Assembly: GCA_026413225.1 (NCBI GenBank)
Contig: JAPMTP010000086.1
Location: 151,216-215,215 of the forward strand
DNA from: Otis tarda
Lineage: Eukaryota > Chordata > Aves > Otidiformes > Otididae
DNA length: 64,000 bases
Direction: 5' to 3'
Of the stretch, positions 37,804 through 49,659 are shown in pieces; positions within the stretch are counted from its first letter, which is position 1; the number at the start of each line of letters is the position of its first letter. A program made the translations under genes and the position numbers. Under the pieces are notes generated by a model. It made no database searches and had not been told where the DNA came from. It was given only the letters and a program-made list of their open reading frames with translations.

Positions 37804-38641
37804 CAGCTGCACTTGGGCGCTCCCTGAAAAAAACCCAAAAAATCACGAACGTCGGACGATTGCTCCCACACCAAAAGGGCCAGCCACTCAAGCTCTTGCT
37901 GCCCCTCAGCGGCCATTGGCAGTGCACCTACAGCAGCACAGACATTGAGGCTCTGGGCTTTCCCTGACGAACAGGGCTTCGACGTTTACCACCAGCTGCA
38001 CTGGGGCGCCCCCTGAAAAAAAACCCCGAAAAATCACGAACTTCGGACCATTGCTCCCACACCAAAAGGGCCAGCCACTGAAGCTCTTGCTGCTCCTCAG
38101 CGGCCACTGGCAGCGCACCTACAGCAGCACAGACATTGGGGCTCCGGGCTTTCTCTCACGAACAGGGCTTCGACGTATACCACCAGCTGCACGTGGGCGC
38201 CCCCTGAAAAAAAACCCCAAAAAATCACGAACGTCGGACGATTGTACCCACACCAAAAGTGCCGGCCACTCAAGCTCTTGCTGCTCCTCAGCGGCCATTG
38301 GCAGTGCACCTACAGCAGCACAGACACTGGGGCTCTGGGCTTTCCCTGACGAACAGGGCTTCCACGTTTACCACCAGCTGCACATGGGCGCTCCCTGAAA
38401 AAAAAACCCCAAAAAATCACGAACGTCGGACGATTGCTCCCACACCAAAAGGGCCAGACACTCAAGCTCTTGCTGCTCCTCAGCGGCCATTGGCAGTGCA
38501 CCTACAGCAGCACAGACATTGGGGCTCCGCACTTTCCCTGACGAACAGGGCTTAGACGTTTACCACCAGCTACACGTGGGAGCCCCCTGAAAAAAAACCC
38601 CGAAAAATTACGTAATTCGGACGATTGTACCCACACCAAAA

Positions 38642-39213
38642 GTGCCGGCCACTCAAGCTCTTGCTGCTCCTCAGCGGCCATTGGCAGTGCACCTACAGCA
38701 GCACAGACACTGGGGCTCTGGGCTTTCCCTGACGAACAGGGCTTCCACGTTTACCACCAGCTACACCTGGGCGTCCTCTGAAAATAACCCTGAAAAATCA
38801 CGAACGTCGGACCATTACTCCCACACCAAAAGTGCCAGCCACTGAAGCTCTTGCTGCTCATCAGTGGCCATTGGCAGTCCACGTACCGCACCAGAGACAT
38901 TGAGGCTCCGGTCTTTCCCTGACTAACAGGGCTTCTACAATTAGCACCAGCTGCACCATGGCGCCCCCTGAAAAAAAACCCCAAAAAATCACCAACGTCG
39001 GAAGATTGCTCCCACACCAAAAGGGCCAGCCACTGAAGCTCTTGCTGCTCCTCAGCGGCCACTGGCAGCGCACCTACAGCAGCACAGACATTGGGGCTCC
39101 GGGCTTTCTCTCACGAACAGGGCTTCGACGTATACCACCAGCTGCACGTGGGCGCCCCCTGAAAAAAAACCCCAAAAAATCACGAACGTCGGACGATTGC
39201 TCCCACACAAAAA
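38642..39213 (+). repeat. 572-bp three-unit repeat, copy 1
   Basis: Starts at GTGCCGGCCACTC. By eye it is identical, or almost so, to 39214-39785, including rare variants (TCCACGTACCGCACC, CTACAATTAGCACC, AATCACCAACGTCGG). The sequence before the two copies differs, which fixes the left edge. This is one of the most recent duplications in the window. Confidence 0.85.
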
Positions 39214-39785
39214 GTGCCGGCCACTCAAGCTCTTGCTGCTCCTCAGCGGCCATTGGCAGTGCACCTACAGCAGCACAGACACTGGGGCTCTGGGCTTTCC
39301 CTGACGAACAGGGCTTCCACGTTTACCACCAGCTACACCTGGGCGTCCTCTGAAAATAACCCTGAAAAATCACGAACGTCGGACCATTACTCCCACACCA
39401 AAAGTGCCAGCCACTGAAGCTCTTGCTGCTCATCAGTGGCCATTGGCAGTCCACGTACCGCACCAGAGACATTGAGGCTCCGGTCTTTCCCTGACTAACA
39501 GGGCTTCTACAATTAGCACCAGCTGCACCATGGCGCCCCCTGAAAAAAAACCCCAAAAAATCACCAACGTCGGAAGATTGCTCCCACACCAAAAGGGCCA
39601 GCCACTGAAGCTCTTGCTGCTCCTCAGCGGCCACTGGCAGCGCACCTACAGCAGCACAGACATTGGGGCTCCGGGCTTTCTCTCACGAACAGGGCTTCGA
39701 CGTATACCACCAGCTGCACGTGGGCGCCCCCTGAAAAAAAACCCCAAAAAATCACGAACGTCGGACGATTGCTCCCACACAAAAA
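39214..39785 (+). repeat. 572-bp three-unit repeat, copy 2
   Basis: Immediate tandem copy of 38642-39213. The match stops at 39785, where the next unit reads GTGCCAGCC instead of GTGCCGGCC. Confidence 0.85.
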
Positions 39786-40848
39786 GTGCCAGCCACTCAA
39801 GCTCTTGCTGCTCCTCAGCGGCCATTGGCAGTGCACCTACAGCAGCACAGACATTGGGGCTCCGGGCTTTCTCTGACGAACAGGGCTTCGACGTTTACCA
39901 CCATCTACACATGGGCGCCCCCTGAAAAAAACCCCGAAAAATCACGAACGTCGGACAATTGCTCCCACACCAAAAGTGCTAGACACTCAAGCTCTTGCTG
40001 CTCCTCAGCGGCCATTGCCAGCGCACCTACAGCAGCACAGACATTGGGGCTCCGGGCTTTCCCTGACGAACAGGGCTTCCACGTTTACCACCAGCTACAC
40101 GTGGGAGCCCCCTGAAAAAAAACCCCGAAAAATCACGAACGTCGAACCATTGCTCTCACACCAAAAGTGCCAGCCACTCAAGCTATTGCTGCTCCTCAGC
40201 GGCCATTGGCAGCGCACCTACAGCAGCACAGACATTGGGGCTCCGGGCTTTCCCTGACGAACAGGGCTTCGACGTTTACCACATGCTGCACGTGGGCGCC
40301 CCCTGAAAAAAACCTGAAAAATCACGAACGTCGGACGATTGCTCCCACACCAAAAGTGCCAGCCACTCAAGCTCTTGCTGCTCCTCATTGGCCATTGGCA
40401 GTCCACGTACCGCACCAGAGGTATTGAGGCTCCGGTCTTTCCCTGACAAACAGGGTTTCGTCGTTTACCACCAGCTGCACGTGGGCGCCCCCTGAAAAAA
40501 AACCCCAAAAAATCACGAACGTTGGACGATTGCTCCCACACCAAAAGTGCCAGCCACTCAAGCTCTTGCTGCTCCTCAGCGGCCATTGGCAGCGCACCTA
40601 CAGCACCACAGACATTGGGGCTCCGGGCTTTCCCTGACGAACAGGGCTTCGACGTTTACCACCAGCTGCACCAGGGCGCTCACTGAAATAAAACCCCAAA
40701 AAATCATGAACGTCGGACCATTGCTCCCACACCAGAAGTGCCAGCCACTCAAGCTCTTGCTGCTCCTCAGCGGCCATTGGCAGTGCACCTACAGCAGCAC
40801 AGACATTGGGGCTCCGGGCTTTCCCTGACGAACAGGGTTTCGACGTTT

Positions 40849-40853
40849 ACCAC
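40849..40853. repeat. Target-site duplication, left, LTR copy 5
   Basis: ACCAC before TGTCG; the preceding unit carries GGGTTTCGACG. Confidence 0.85.
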
Positions 40854-41999
40854 TGTCGTAATTCAGCCCTGATCAGGACCAGACTACGCAGTCTCTCTCT
40901 CACTCCCCCCACCCTCCGAAAGAACAGGGAGAGAAAATATAAGGAGAAACGGCGCGAAGTTTGAGATAAGGACGGGGAGAAATCCTTAAAGTTACCGTCA
41001 CGGTCAAAACAGACTGGACTTGGGGAAAACTATTCATTTATTACTACAAACAGCAGGATAATGAGACAGAGAACAAGATAACCTCCATCCACCCCTCCCT
41101 CTTCCCAAGCTTAACTTTATGTCTACTACCTTCCCCCCCCCGAGCGGCACAGGGGGGAAGAGGGAATGGGGGTTGCAGTCAGTTCATCATACGTTGTTTC
41201 ACGCCGCTGCTTCATGGTCGGGGGAAGAACTCCTCACATTCCTCCCCTGCTCCATCATGGGGTCCCACCCCTACGCCACAGTCCTTCGTGGAACTGCTCC
41301 GGCGTGGGTCATCTCTTCCACAGAGTGCAGTCTCTCCAGAACGGCTGTCCCAGCGGGCCCTCCACGGGCCACAGCTGCCTTCAGGCATCCACCTCCCCCG
41401 GTACGGGGTCCTTCACGGGCTCCAAGTGGATCTCTGCTCCTCCGTGCACCTCCATGGGCTGCAGGGGGACAACCTGCTCCACCATGGTCGTCACCACAGG
41501 CTGCAGGGGAATCTTGGCTAGGAGCCGCATTACTCCTCCCCCTCCTTTCTGAACTGACCTTGGCGTCTGCAGCCGTTCCTCACTCACAACACGGTGGTAG
41601 ATGTCTCTCAGGATCTTTTTACATCTTATTCACTTCTCATCTCCTTTCCACTTCTTGCAGCCGGGCCGGACCAAGTCGGGCCCAGTCGGCTGCCTGGCGA
41701 GAGGCCAGAGGGTGAGGCCTGCAAGGCCCATGAGGCCTGCGCCTCCCCCTCTGCAACTCCGACCCCGCTCAGCTTCTTCACATCTTCTCTTCTCTCTTTT
41801 TTTTTTCTGTTTTCCCCTTCTTAATACGTTATCGCAGAGGCGTTATCACGGAACATTCTGCTACCAATCGGCTCGACCTTGGCCAGCAGCAGGTCCGCCC
41901 TAGGCCCGTCCGAGTCCACTGAACAAAGGGGAGCGACTTCTAGCAGTTTCCTGCAGAAGCTACCACCTTAGGCCCCCCCTCATTAACAAAACAATGACA
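40854..41999 (-). mobile_element. Solo LTR, copy 5 (1146 bp), second subfamily
   Basis: Closest to copy 4 by the shared diagnostic changes. Private changes include GTAATTCAGCCCTG near its left end and AAGGAGAAACGG. It keeps TG...CA ends and the minus-strand orientation. It is the last LTR in the window; the satellite to its right runs only about 1.1 kb before the array inverts. Confidence 0.85.
41037..41042 (-). promoter_or_regulatory. Polyadenylation signal of LTR copy 5
   Basis: AATAAA on the minus strand, 183 bp from the insert edge. Confidence 0.65.
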
Positions 42000-42004
42000 A
42001 CCAC
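42000..42004. repeat. Target-site duplication, right, LTR copy 5
   Basis: ACCAC followed by CAGCTGCACTTGG. Confidence 0.85.
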
Positions 42005-43128
42005 CAGCTGCACTTGGGCGCTCCCTGAAAAAAACCCCGAAAAATCACGAACTTCGGACGATTGCTCCCACACCAAAAGGGCCAGCCACTCAAGCTCTTG
42101 CTACCCCTCAGCGGCCATTGGCAGTGCACCTACAGCAGCACAGATATTGAGGCTCTGGGCTTTCCCTGACGAACAGGGCTTCGACGTATACCACCAGCTG
42201 CACGTGGGCGCCCCCTGAAAAAAAACACCGAAAAATCACGAACGTCGGACCATTGCTCCCACACCAAAAGGGCCAGACACTCAAGCTCTTGCTGCTCCGC
42301 AGCAGCCATTGGCAGCGCACCTACAGCAGCACAGACATTGGGGCTCCGGGCTTTCCCTGACGAACAGGGCTTCGACGTTTACCACCATCTACACGTGGGC
42401 GCCTCATGAAAAAAACACCGAAAAATAACGAACGTCGGACAATTACTCCCACACCAAAAGTGCCAGCCACTCAAGCTCTTGCTGTCCGTCAGCGGCATTT
42501 GGTAGCGCACCTACAGCAGCACAGACATTGAGGCCCCGGGCTTTCCCTGACGAACAGGGTTTCGACGTTTACCACCAGCTGCACGTGGACGCTCACTGAT
42601 AAAATACCCCGAAAAATCACGAACGTCGGACGATTGCTCCCACACCAAAAGGGCCAGACACTCAAACTCTTTCTGCTCCTCAGAGGTCATTGGCAGTACA
42701 CCTACAGCAGCACAGACATTGGGCCTCTGGGCTTTCCCTGACGAACAGGGCTTCAACATTTACCACCAGCTACACGTGGGCGCCCCCTGAAAAAAAACCC
42801 GAAAAATCACGAATGTCGGACCATTGCTCCCACACCAAAAGTGCCAGCCACTCAAGCTCTTGCTGCTCCTCAGCGGCCATTGGCAGCGCACCTACAGCAG
42901 CACACACACTGGGGCTCCGTGCTTTCCCTGACGAACAGGGTTTCGACGTTTACCACCAGCTGCACCTGGGCGCCCACTGAAAAACACTCCGAAAATTCAG
43001 GAACTTAGCACGATTGCTCCCACACCAAAAGTGCCAGCCACTCAAGCTCTTGCTGCTCTACAGCAGCCGTTGGCACTCCACGTACCGCCCCAGAGACATT
43101 GAGGCTCCGTGCTTTCCCTGACGAACAG

Positions 43129-43131
43129 GGC
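43129..43131. other. Inversion junction of the satellite array
   Basis: Left of this point units read in the forward direction and end in GACGAACAGGGC. Right of it they read as the reverse complement, beginning ACTTTTGGTGTGGG, which normally follows GGCTGGC. The bases GGC fit both sides, giving 3-bp microhomology. The two sides join at different points of the unit, so this is not a simple perfect palindrome. An end-joining or template-switch origin is inferred; an assembly join is the alternative. Confidence 0.85.
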
Positions 43132-46100
43132 ACTTTTGGTGTGGGAGAAATGGTACGGCGTTCTTTATTTTTCGGGGTTTTTTTTCAGGGGGCGCCCTGG
43201 TGCAGCTTGGTATACGTCGGAGCCCTGTTCGTCAGGGAAAGCCCGGAGCCCCAATGTCTGTGCTGCTGTAGGTGCACTCCCAATGGCCGCTGAGGAGCAG
43301 CAAGAGCTTGAGTGGCTGGCACTTTTGGTGTGGGAGCAATCGTCCAACTTTCGTGATTTTTCGAGTTTTTTTTTCAGGGGGCGCCCTCGTGCAGCTGGTG
43401 GTAAAAGTCGAAGCCCTGTTCGTCAGGGAAAGCCCGGAGCCCCAATGTCTGTGGTGCTGTAGGTGCGCTGCCAATGGCCGCTGAGGAGCAGCAAGAGCTT
43501 GAGTGGCTGGCACTTTGGTGTGGGAGCAATCGTCCGACATTCGTAATTATTCGGGGTTGTTTACAGTGGGCGCCCACGTGTAGACGGTGGTAAAAGTCGA
43601 AGCCCTGTTCGTCAGGGAAAGCCTGGAGCCCCAATGTCTGTGCTGCGGTAGGTGCGCTGCCAATGGCCGCTGAGGAGCAGCAAGAGCTTGAGTGGCTGGC
43701 ACTTTTGGTGTGGGAGCAATCGTCCGACGTTTGTGATTTCTTGGGGTTTTTTTCCGGGAACGCCCACGTGCAGCTGGTGGTATACGTCGAAGCCCTGTTC
43801 GTCAGGGAAAGCCCGGAGCCCCAATGTCTGTGCTGCTGTAGGTGTGCTGCCAGAGGCCGCTGAGGAGCAGCAAGAGCTTGAGTGGTTGGCACTTTTGGTG
43901 TGGGAGAAATGGTCCGACGTTTGTGATTTTTCGGGTTATTTTTCAGGGGCTCCCACATGTAGCTGGTGGTAAACGTGGAAGCCCTGTTCATCAGGGAAAG
44001 CCCGGAGCCTCAATGTCTGTCGTGCTGTAGGTGCGCTGCCAATGGCCACTGAGGAGCAGCAAGAGCTTGAGTGGCTGGCACTTTTAGTGTGGGAGCAATC
44101 GTCCGACGTTCGTGATTTTTCAGGGTTATTTTTCAGGGGGCGCCCACATGTAGCTGGTGGTAAACATCGAAGACCTGTTCGTCAGGGAAAGCCCGGTGCC
44201 CCAATGTCTGTGCTGCTGCACGTGCGCTACCAATGGCCGTTGAGGAGCAGCAAGAGCTTGAGTGGCTGGCACTTTTGGTGTGGGAGCAATCATCCGACAT
44301 TCGTGATTATTCGGGGTTGTTTTCAGTGGGCGCCCACGTGCAGCTGGTGGTAAAGGTCGAAGCCCTTTTCGTCAGGGAAAGCCTGGAGCCCCAACGTCTC
44401 TGCTGCTATGGGTGCGCTGCCAATGGCCGCTGAGGAGCAGCAAGAGCTTGAGTTGCTGGCACTTTTGCTGTGGGAGCAATCGTCCGACGTTCGTGATTTT
44501 TTGGGGTTTTTTTCCGGGAGTGCCCTGTTGCAGCTGGTGGTAAACGTCGAAGCCCTGTTCGTCAGGGAAAGCCCGGAGCCCCAATGTCTGTGCTGCTGTA
44601 GGTGCACTGCCAATGGCAGCTGAGGAGCAAAAAGAGCTTGAGTGGCTGGCACTTTTGGTGTGGGAGTAATCGTCCGACATTCGTGATTTTTCGGGGTTTT
44701 TTTCAGTGAGCTCCATGGTGCAGCTGGTGGTAAACGTCGAAGCCCTGTTCGTCAGGGAAAGCCCGGAGCCCAAATGTCTGTGCTGCGGTAGGTGCGCTGC
44801 CAATGGCAGCTGAGGATCAGCAAGAGCTTGAGTGGCTGGCAATTTTGGTGTGGAAGCAATGGTCCGACGTTCGTCATTTTTCAGGGTTTTTTTCAGTGAG
44901 CGCCCTGGTGCAGCTGGTGGTATACGTCGAATCCCTGTTCGTCAGGGAAAGCCCGGAGCCTCAATGTCTGTGCTGCTGCAGGTGGACTACCAATGGCCGC
45001 TGAGGGGCAGCAAGAGCTTGAGTGGCTGGCACTTTTGGTGTGGGAGCAATGGTCCAACGTTCGTGATTTTTCGAGTTTTTTTTTCAGGGGGCGCCCAGGT
45101 GCAGCTGGTGGTAAACGTCGAAGCCCTGTTCGTCAGGGAAAGCCCGGAGCCCCAATGTCTGTGCTGTTGTAGGAGCACTGCCAATGGCCGCTGAGGGGCA
45201 GCAAGAGCTTGAGTGGCTGGCACTTTTGGTGTGGGAGCAATCGTTCGACGTTCGTGATTTTTCGAGTTTTTTTTTCAGGGGTCGCCCAGGTGCACCTGGT
45301 GGTAAACGTGGAAGCCCTGTTCGTCAGGGAAAGCCCGGAGCCCCAATGTCTGTGCTGTTGTAGGTGCACTGCCATTGGCCGCTGAGCAGCAGCAAGAGCT
45401 TGAGTGGCTGGCACTTTTGGTGTGGGAGTCGTCCAACGTTCGTGATTTTTCGGGGTTTATTTTCAGGGGGCGCCCCGGTGCAGCTGGTGCTAAACGTCGA
45501 AGCCCTGTTCGTCAGGGAAAGCCCGGAGCCCCAATGTCTGTGCTGCTGTACGTGCACTGCCAATGGCCCCTGAGGAGCAGCAAGAGCTTGAGTGTCTGGC
45601 AATTTTGGTGTGGGAGCAATCGTCCGACATTCGTGATTATTCGGGGTTGTTTTCAGTGGGCGCCCACGTGTAGACGATGGTAAAAGTCGAAGCCCTGTTC
45701 GTCAGGGAAAGCCTGGAGCCTCAATGTCTGTGCTGCGGTATGTGCGCTGCCAATGGCCGCTGAGGAGCAGCAAGAGCTTGAGTGGCTGGCACTTTTGGTG
45801 TGCGAGCAATCGTCCGACGTTTGTGATTTCTTGGGGTTTTTTTTCCGGGAACGCCCACGTGCAGCTGGTGGTATACATCGAAGCCCTGTTCGTCAGGGAA
45901 AGCCCGGAGCCCCAATGTCTGTGCTGCTGTAGGTGCGCTGCCAGAGGCCGCTGAGGAGCAGCAAGCGCTTGAGTGGCTGGCACTTTTAGTGTGGGAGTAA
46001 TCGTCCGACATTCGTGACTTTTCGCGGTTTTTTTCAGTGAGCTCCATGGTGCAGCTGGTGGTATACGTCGAATCCCTCTTCGTCAGGGAAAGCCCGGAGC

Positions 46101-49100
46101 CTCAATGTCTGTGCTGCTGTAGGTGGAATACCAATGGCCGCTGAGGGGCAGCAAGACCTTGAGTGGCTGGCACTTTTGGTGTGGGAGCAATCGTCCAACG
46201 TTCGTGATTTTTCGGGGTTTTTTTTCAGGGGGCGCCCCGGTTCAGCTGGTGCTAAACGTCGAAGCCCTGTTCGTCAGGGAAGGCCCGGAGCCCCAATGTC
46301 TGTGCTGCTGTAGGTGCGCTGCCAGAGGCCGCTGAGGAGCAGCAAGAGCTTGAGTGGCTGGCACTTTTGGTGTGGGAGAAATGGTCTGACGTTTGTGATT
46401 TTTCGCGGTTATTTTTCAGGGGCTCCCACATGTAGCTGGTGGTAAACGTGGAAGCCCTGTTCGTCAGGGAAAGCCCGGAGCCTCAATGTCTGTTGTGCTG
46501 TAGGTGCGCTGCCAATGGCCGCTGAGGAGCAGCAAGAGCTTGGGTGGCTGGCACTTTTGGTGTGGGAGCAATTGACAGACGTTCGTGATTTTTCGGGTTT
46601 TTTTCAGTGGGCGCCCAGGTGCAGCTGGTGGTAAACATCGAAGCCCTGTTCGTCAGGGAAAGCCCAGAGCCCCAATGTCTGTGCTGCTGTAGGTGCGCTC
46701 CCAATGGCCGCTGAGGAGCAGGAAGAGCTTGAGTGTCTGGCACTTTTGGTGTGGGAGCAATAGTCTGACGTACGAGATTTTTTGGGGTTTTTTTTTTCCG
46801 GGAGCGCCCACGTGCAGCTGGTGGTAAACGTCGAAGCCCTGTTCGTCAGGGAAAGGCCAGAGCCCCAATGTCTGTGCTGCTGTAGGTGGACTGCCAATGG
46901 CCGCTGAGGAGCAAAAAGAGCTTGAGTGTCTGGCCCTTTTGGTGTGGGAGCAATCGTCCGACGTTCGTGATTTTTCCGGGTTTTTTTCAGTGAGCGCCCT
47001 GGTGCAGCTGGTGGTAAACGTCGAAGCCCTGTTCGTCAGGGAAAGCCCGGAGCCCCAATGTCTGTGCTGCTGTAGGTGCACTGCCAATGGCCGCTGAGGG
47101 GCAGCAAGAGCTTGAGTGGCTGGCACTTCTGGTGTGGGAGCAATCGTCCGACGTTCATGATTTTTTGGGGTTTCTTTTTCAGTGAGCGCCCTGGTGCAGC
47201 TGGTGGTAAACATCGAAGCCCTGTTCCTCAGGGAAAGCCCGGAGCCCCAATGTCAGTGCTGCTGTAGGTGCGCTGCCAATGGCCGCGGAGGAGCAGCAAG
47301 AGCTTGAGTGGCTGGCACTTTTGGTGTGGGAGCAATGGTTCGACGTTCGTGATTTTTCGGGGTTTTTTTCACTGGGTGCCCACGTGTAGCTAGTGGTAAA
47401 CGTCGAAGCCCTGTTCGTCAGGGAAAGCCCGGAGCCCCAATGTCTGTGCTGCTGTAGGTGCGCTCCCAATGGCCGCTGAGGAGCAAAAAGAGCTTGAGTG
47501 GCTGGCCCTTTTGGTGTGGGAGCAATGGTCCGACGTTCGTGATTTTTCGGGGTTTTTTTCAGTGAGTGCCCTGGTGCACCTGGTGGCAAACGTGGAAGCC
47601 CTGTTCGTCAGGGAAAGCCCGGAGCCCCAATGTCTGTGCTGCTTTGGGTGCTCTGCCAATGGCTACTGAGGAGCAAAAAGAGCTTGAATTTCTGGCCCTT
47701 TTGATGTGGGAGCAATGGTCCGACGTTCATGATTATTCGGGGTGTTTTTCAGTGAGCGCTCTGGTGCAGCTGGTGGTAAACGTTGAAGCCCTGTTCGTCA
47801 GGGAAAGCCCGGAGCCCCAATGTCTGTGATGCTGTAGGTGCGCTGCCAATGGCCGCTGAGGAGCAGCAAGAGCTTGAGTGGCTGGCACTTTTGGTGTGGG
47901 AGCAATGGTCCAGCGTTCGTGGTTTCTCAAGTTTTTTTTTCAGGGGGCGCCCAGGTGCAGCTGGTGGTATACGTCGAAGCCCTGTTCGTCATGGAAAGCC
48001 CAGAGCCCCAATGTCTGTGCTGCTGTAGGTGCGCTGCCAATGGCCGCTGAGGAGCAAAAAGAGCTTGAGTGGCTGGCACTTTTGGTGTGGGAGCAATGGT
48101 TTGATGTTCGTGATTTTTCGGGGTTTTTTTCAGGGGGCGCACACGTGTAGCTTGTGGTAAACGTCGAAGCCCTGTTCGTCAGGGAAAGCCCGGAGCCCCA
48201 ATGTCTGTGCTGCTGTAGGTGCACTGCCAATGGCCGCTGAGGAGCAGCAAGAGCTTGAGTGGATGGCACTTTTGGTGTGGGAGCAATGGTCCGACGTTCG
48301 TGATATTTCGGGTTTTTTTTTCAGGGTGCTCCCACGTGTTGCTGGTGGTAAACGTGGAAGCCCTGTTCGTCAGGGAAAGCCCGGAGCCCCAATGTCTGTG
48401 CTGCTATAGGTGCGCTGGCAATGGCCGCTGAGGAGCAGCAAGAGCTTGAGTGTCTAGCACTTTTGGTGTGGGAGCAATCGTCCGACGTTCGTGATTTTTC
48501 GGGGTTTTTTTCAGTGGGCGCCCACGTTTAGATTGTTGTAAACGTCGAAGCCCTGTTCGTCAGGGAAAGCCCGGAGCCCCAATGTCTGTGCTGCTGTAGG
48601 TGCGCTGCCAATGGCCGCTGAGGAGCAGCAAGAGCTTGAGTGGCTGGCCCTTTTGGTGTGGGAGCAATCGTCTGACGTTCGAGATTTTTGGGGGTTTTTT
48701 TTTCCGGGAGCGCCCACGTGCAGCTGGTGGTAAACGTCGAAGCCCTGTTCGTCAGGGAAAGCCCGGAGCCCCAATGTCTGTGCTGCTGTAGGTGCACTGA
48801 CAATGGCTGCTGAGGAGCAGCAAGAGCTTGAGTGGCTAGCCCTTTTGGTGTGGGAGCAATGGTCCGACGCTCGTGATTTTTCGGGGTTTTTTTTCAGTGA
48901 GCGCCCTGGTGCAGCTGGTGGTATACGTCGAAGCCCTGTTCGTCAGGGAAAGCCCGGAGCCCCAATGTCTGTGGTGCTGTAGGTGCGCTGCCAATGGCCG
49001 CTGAGGAGCAGCAAGAGCTTGAGTGGCTGGCACTTTTGGTGTGGGAGCAATGGTCCAACGTTCGTGATTTTTCGGGGTTTTTTTTCAGGGAGCGCCCACG

Positions 49101-49659
49101 TGCAGCTGGTGGTAAACGTGGAAGCCCTGTTCGTCAGGGAAAGCCCGGAGCCCCAATGTCTGTGCTGCTGTAGGTGCGCTACCAATGGCCGCTGAGGAGC
49201 AGCAAGAGCTTGAGTGGCTGGCACTTTTGGTGTGGGAGCAATGGTCCGACGTTCGTGATTTTTTCAGTTTTTTTTTCAGGGGGTGCCCACATGCAGCTGG
49301 TGGTATATGTCGAAGCCCTGTTCATCAGGGAAAGCCCGGAGCCCCAATGTCTGTGCTGCTGTAGATGCGCTGCCAATGGCCGCTAAGGAGCAGCAAGAGC
49401 TTGAGTGGCTGGCACTTTTGGTGTGGGAGAAATTGTCCAACGTTCGTTATTTTTCGGGTTTTCTTTTTCAGGGGGCGCCCACGTGCATCTCGTGGTATAC
49501 GTCGAAGCCCTGTTCGTCAGGGAAAGCCCAGAGCCCCAATGTCTGTGCTACTGTAGATGCGCTGCCAATGACCTCTGAGGAGCAAAAAGAGCTTGAGTGT
49601 CTGGCACTTTTGGTGTGGGAGCAATCGTCCCACGTTCGTGATTTTTCGGAATTTTTTTT

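Larger units (their letters stand above)
36653..40853. repeat. Composite unit 4: LTR plus 16 satellite units (4201 bp)
   Basis: LTR copy 4 and the satellite up to LTR copy 5. It has about one unit fewer than composite units 1 and 2, and a different series of unit types after the first two units, including the 572-bp tandem repeat. Its junction with the LTR is unchanged, so the composite unit diverged by internal gain and loss of whole units. Confidence 0.8.
37799..40853 (+). repeat. 190-bp satellite, forward block E (16 units)
   Basis: Forward satellite between LTR copies 4 and 5. It contains three of the diverged units with GTCCACGTACCGCACC (near 38875, 39450 and 40395) and units with the GGCCACTGGCAGCGC variant. 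No other sequence type was found. Confidence 0.93.
42000..43131 (+). repeat. 190-bp satellite, forward block F, diverged toward the inversion
   Basis: Last forward units before the orientation switch. They become unusual to the right: GAAAAACACTCCGAAAATTC and GGAACTTAGCACG near 42980-43011, TGCTCTACAGCAGCCGTTGG near 43049, and a final unit of the CACGTACCGCCCCAGAG type. The last unit is cut within CCCTGACGAACAGGGC. Confidence 0.9.

Noticed and set aside
43100..43160. A large perfect palindrome (fold-back) at the orientation switch.
   Set aside because: The two sides join at different points of the unit and differ in unit type, so the arms do not pair perfectly from the centre.
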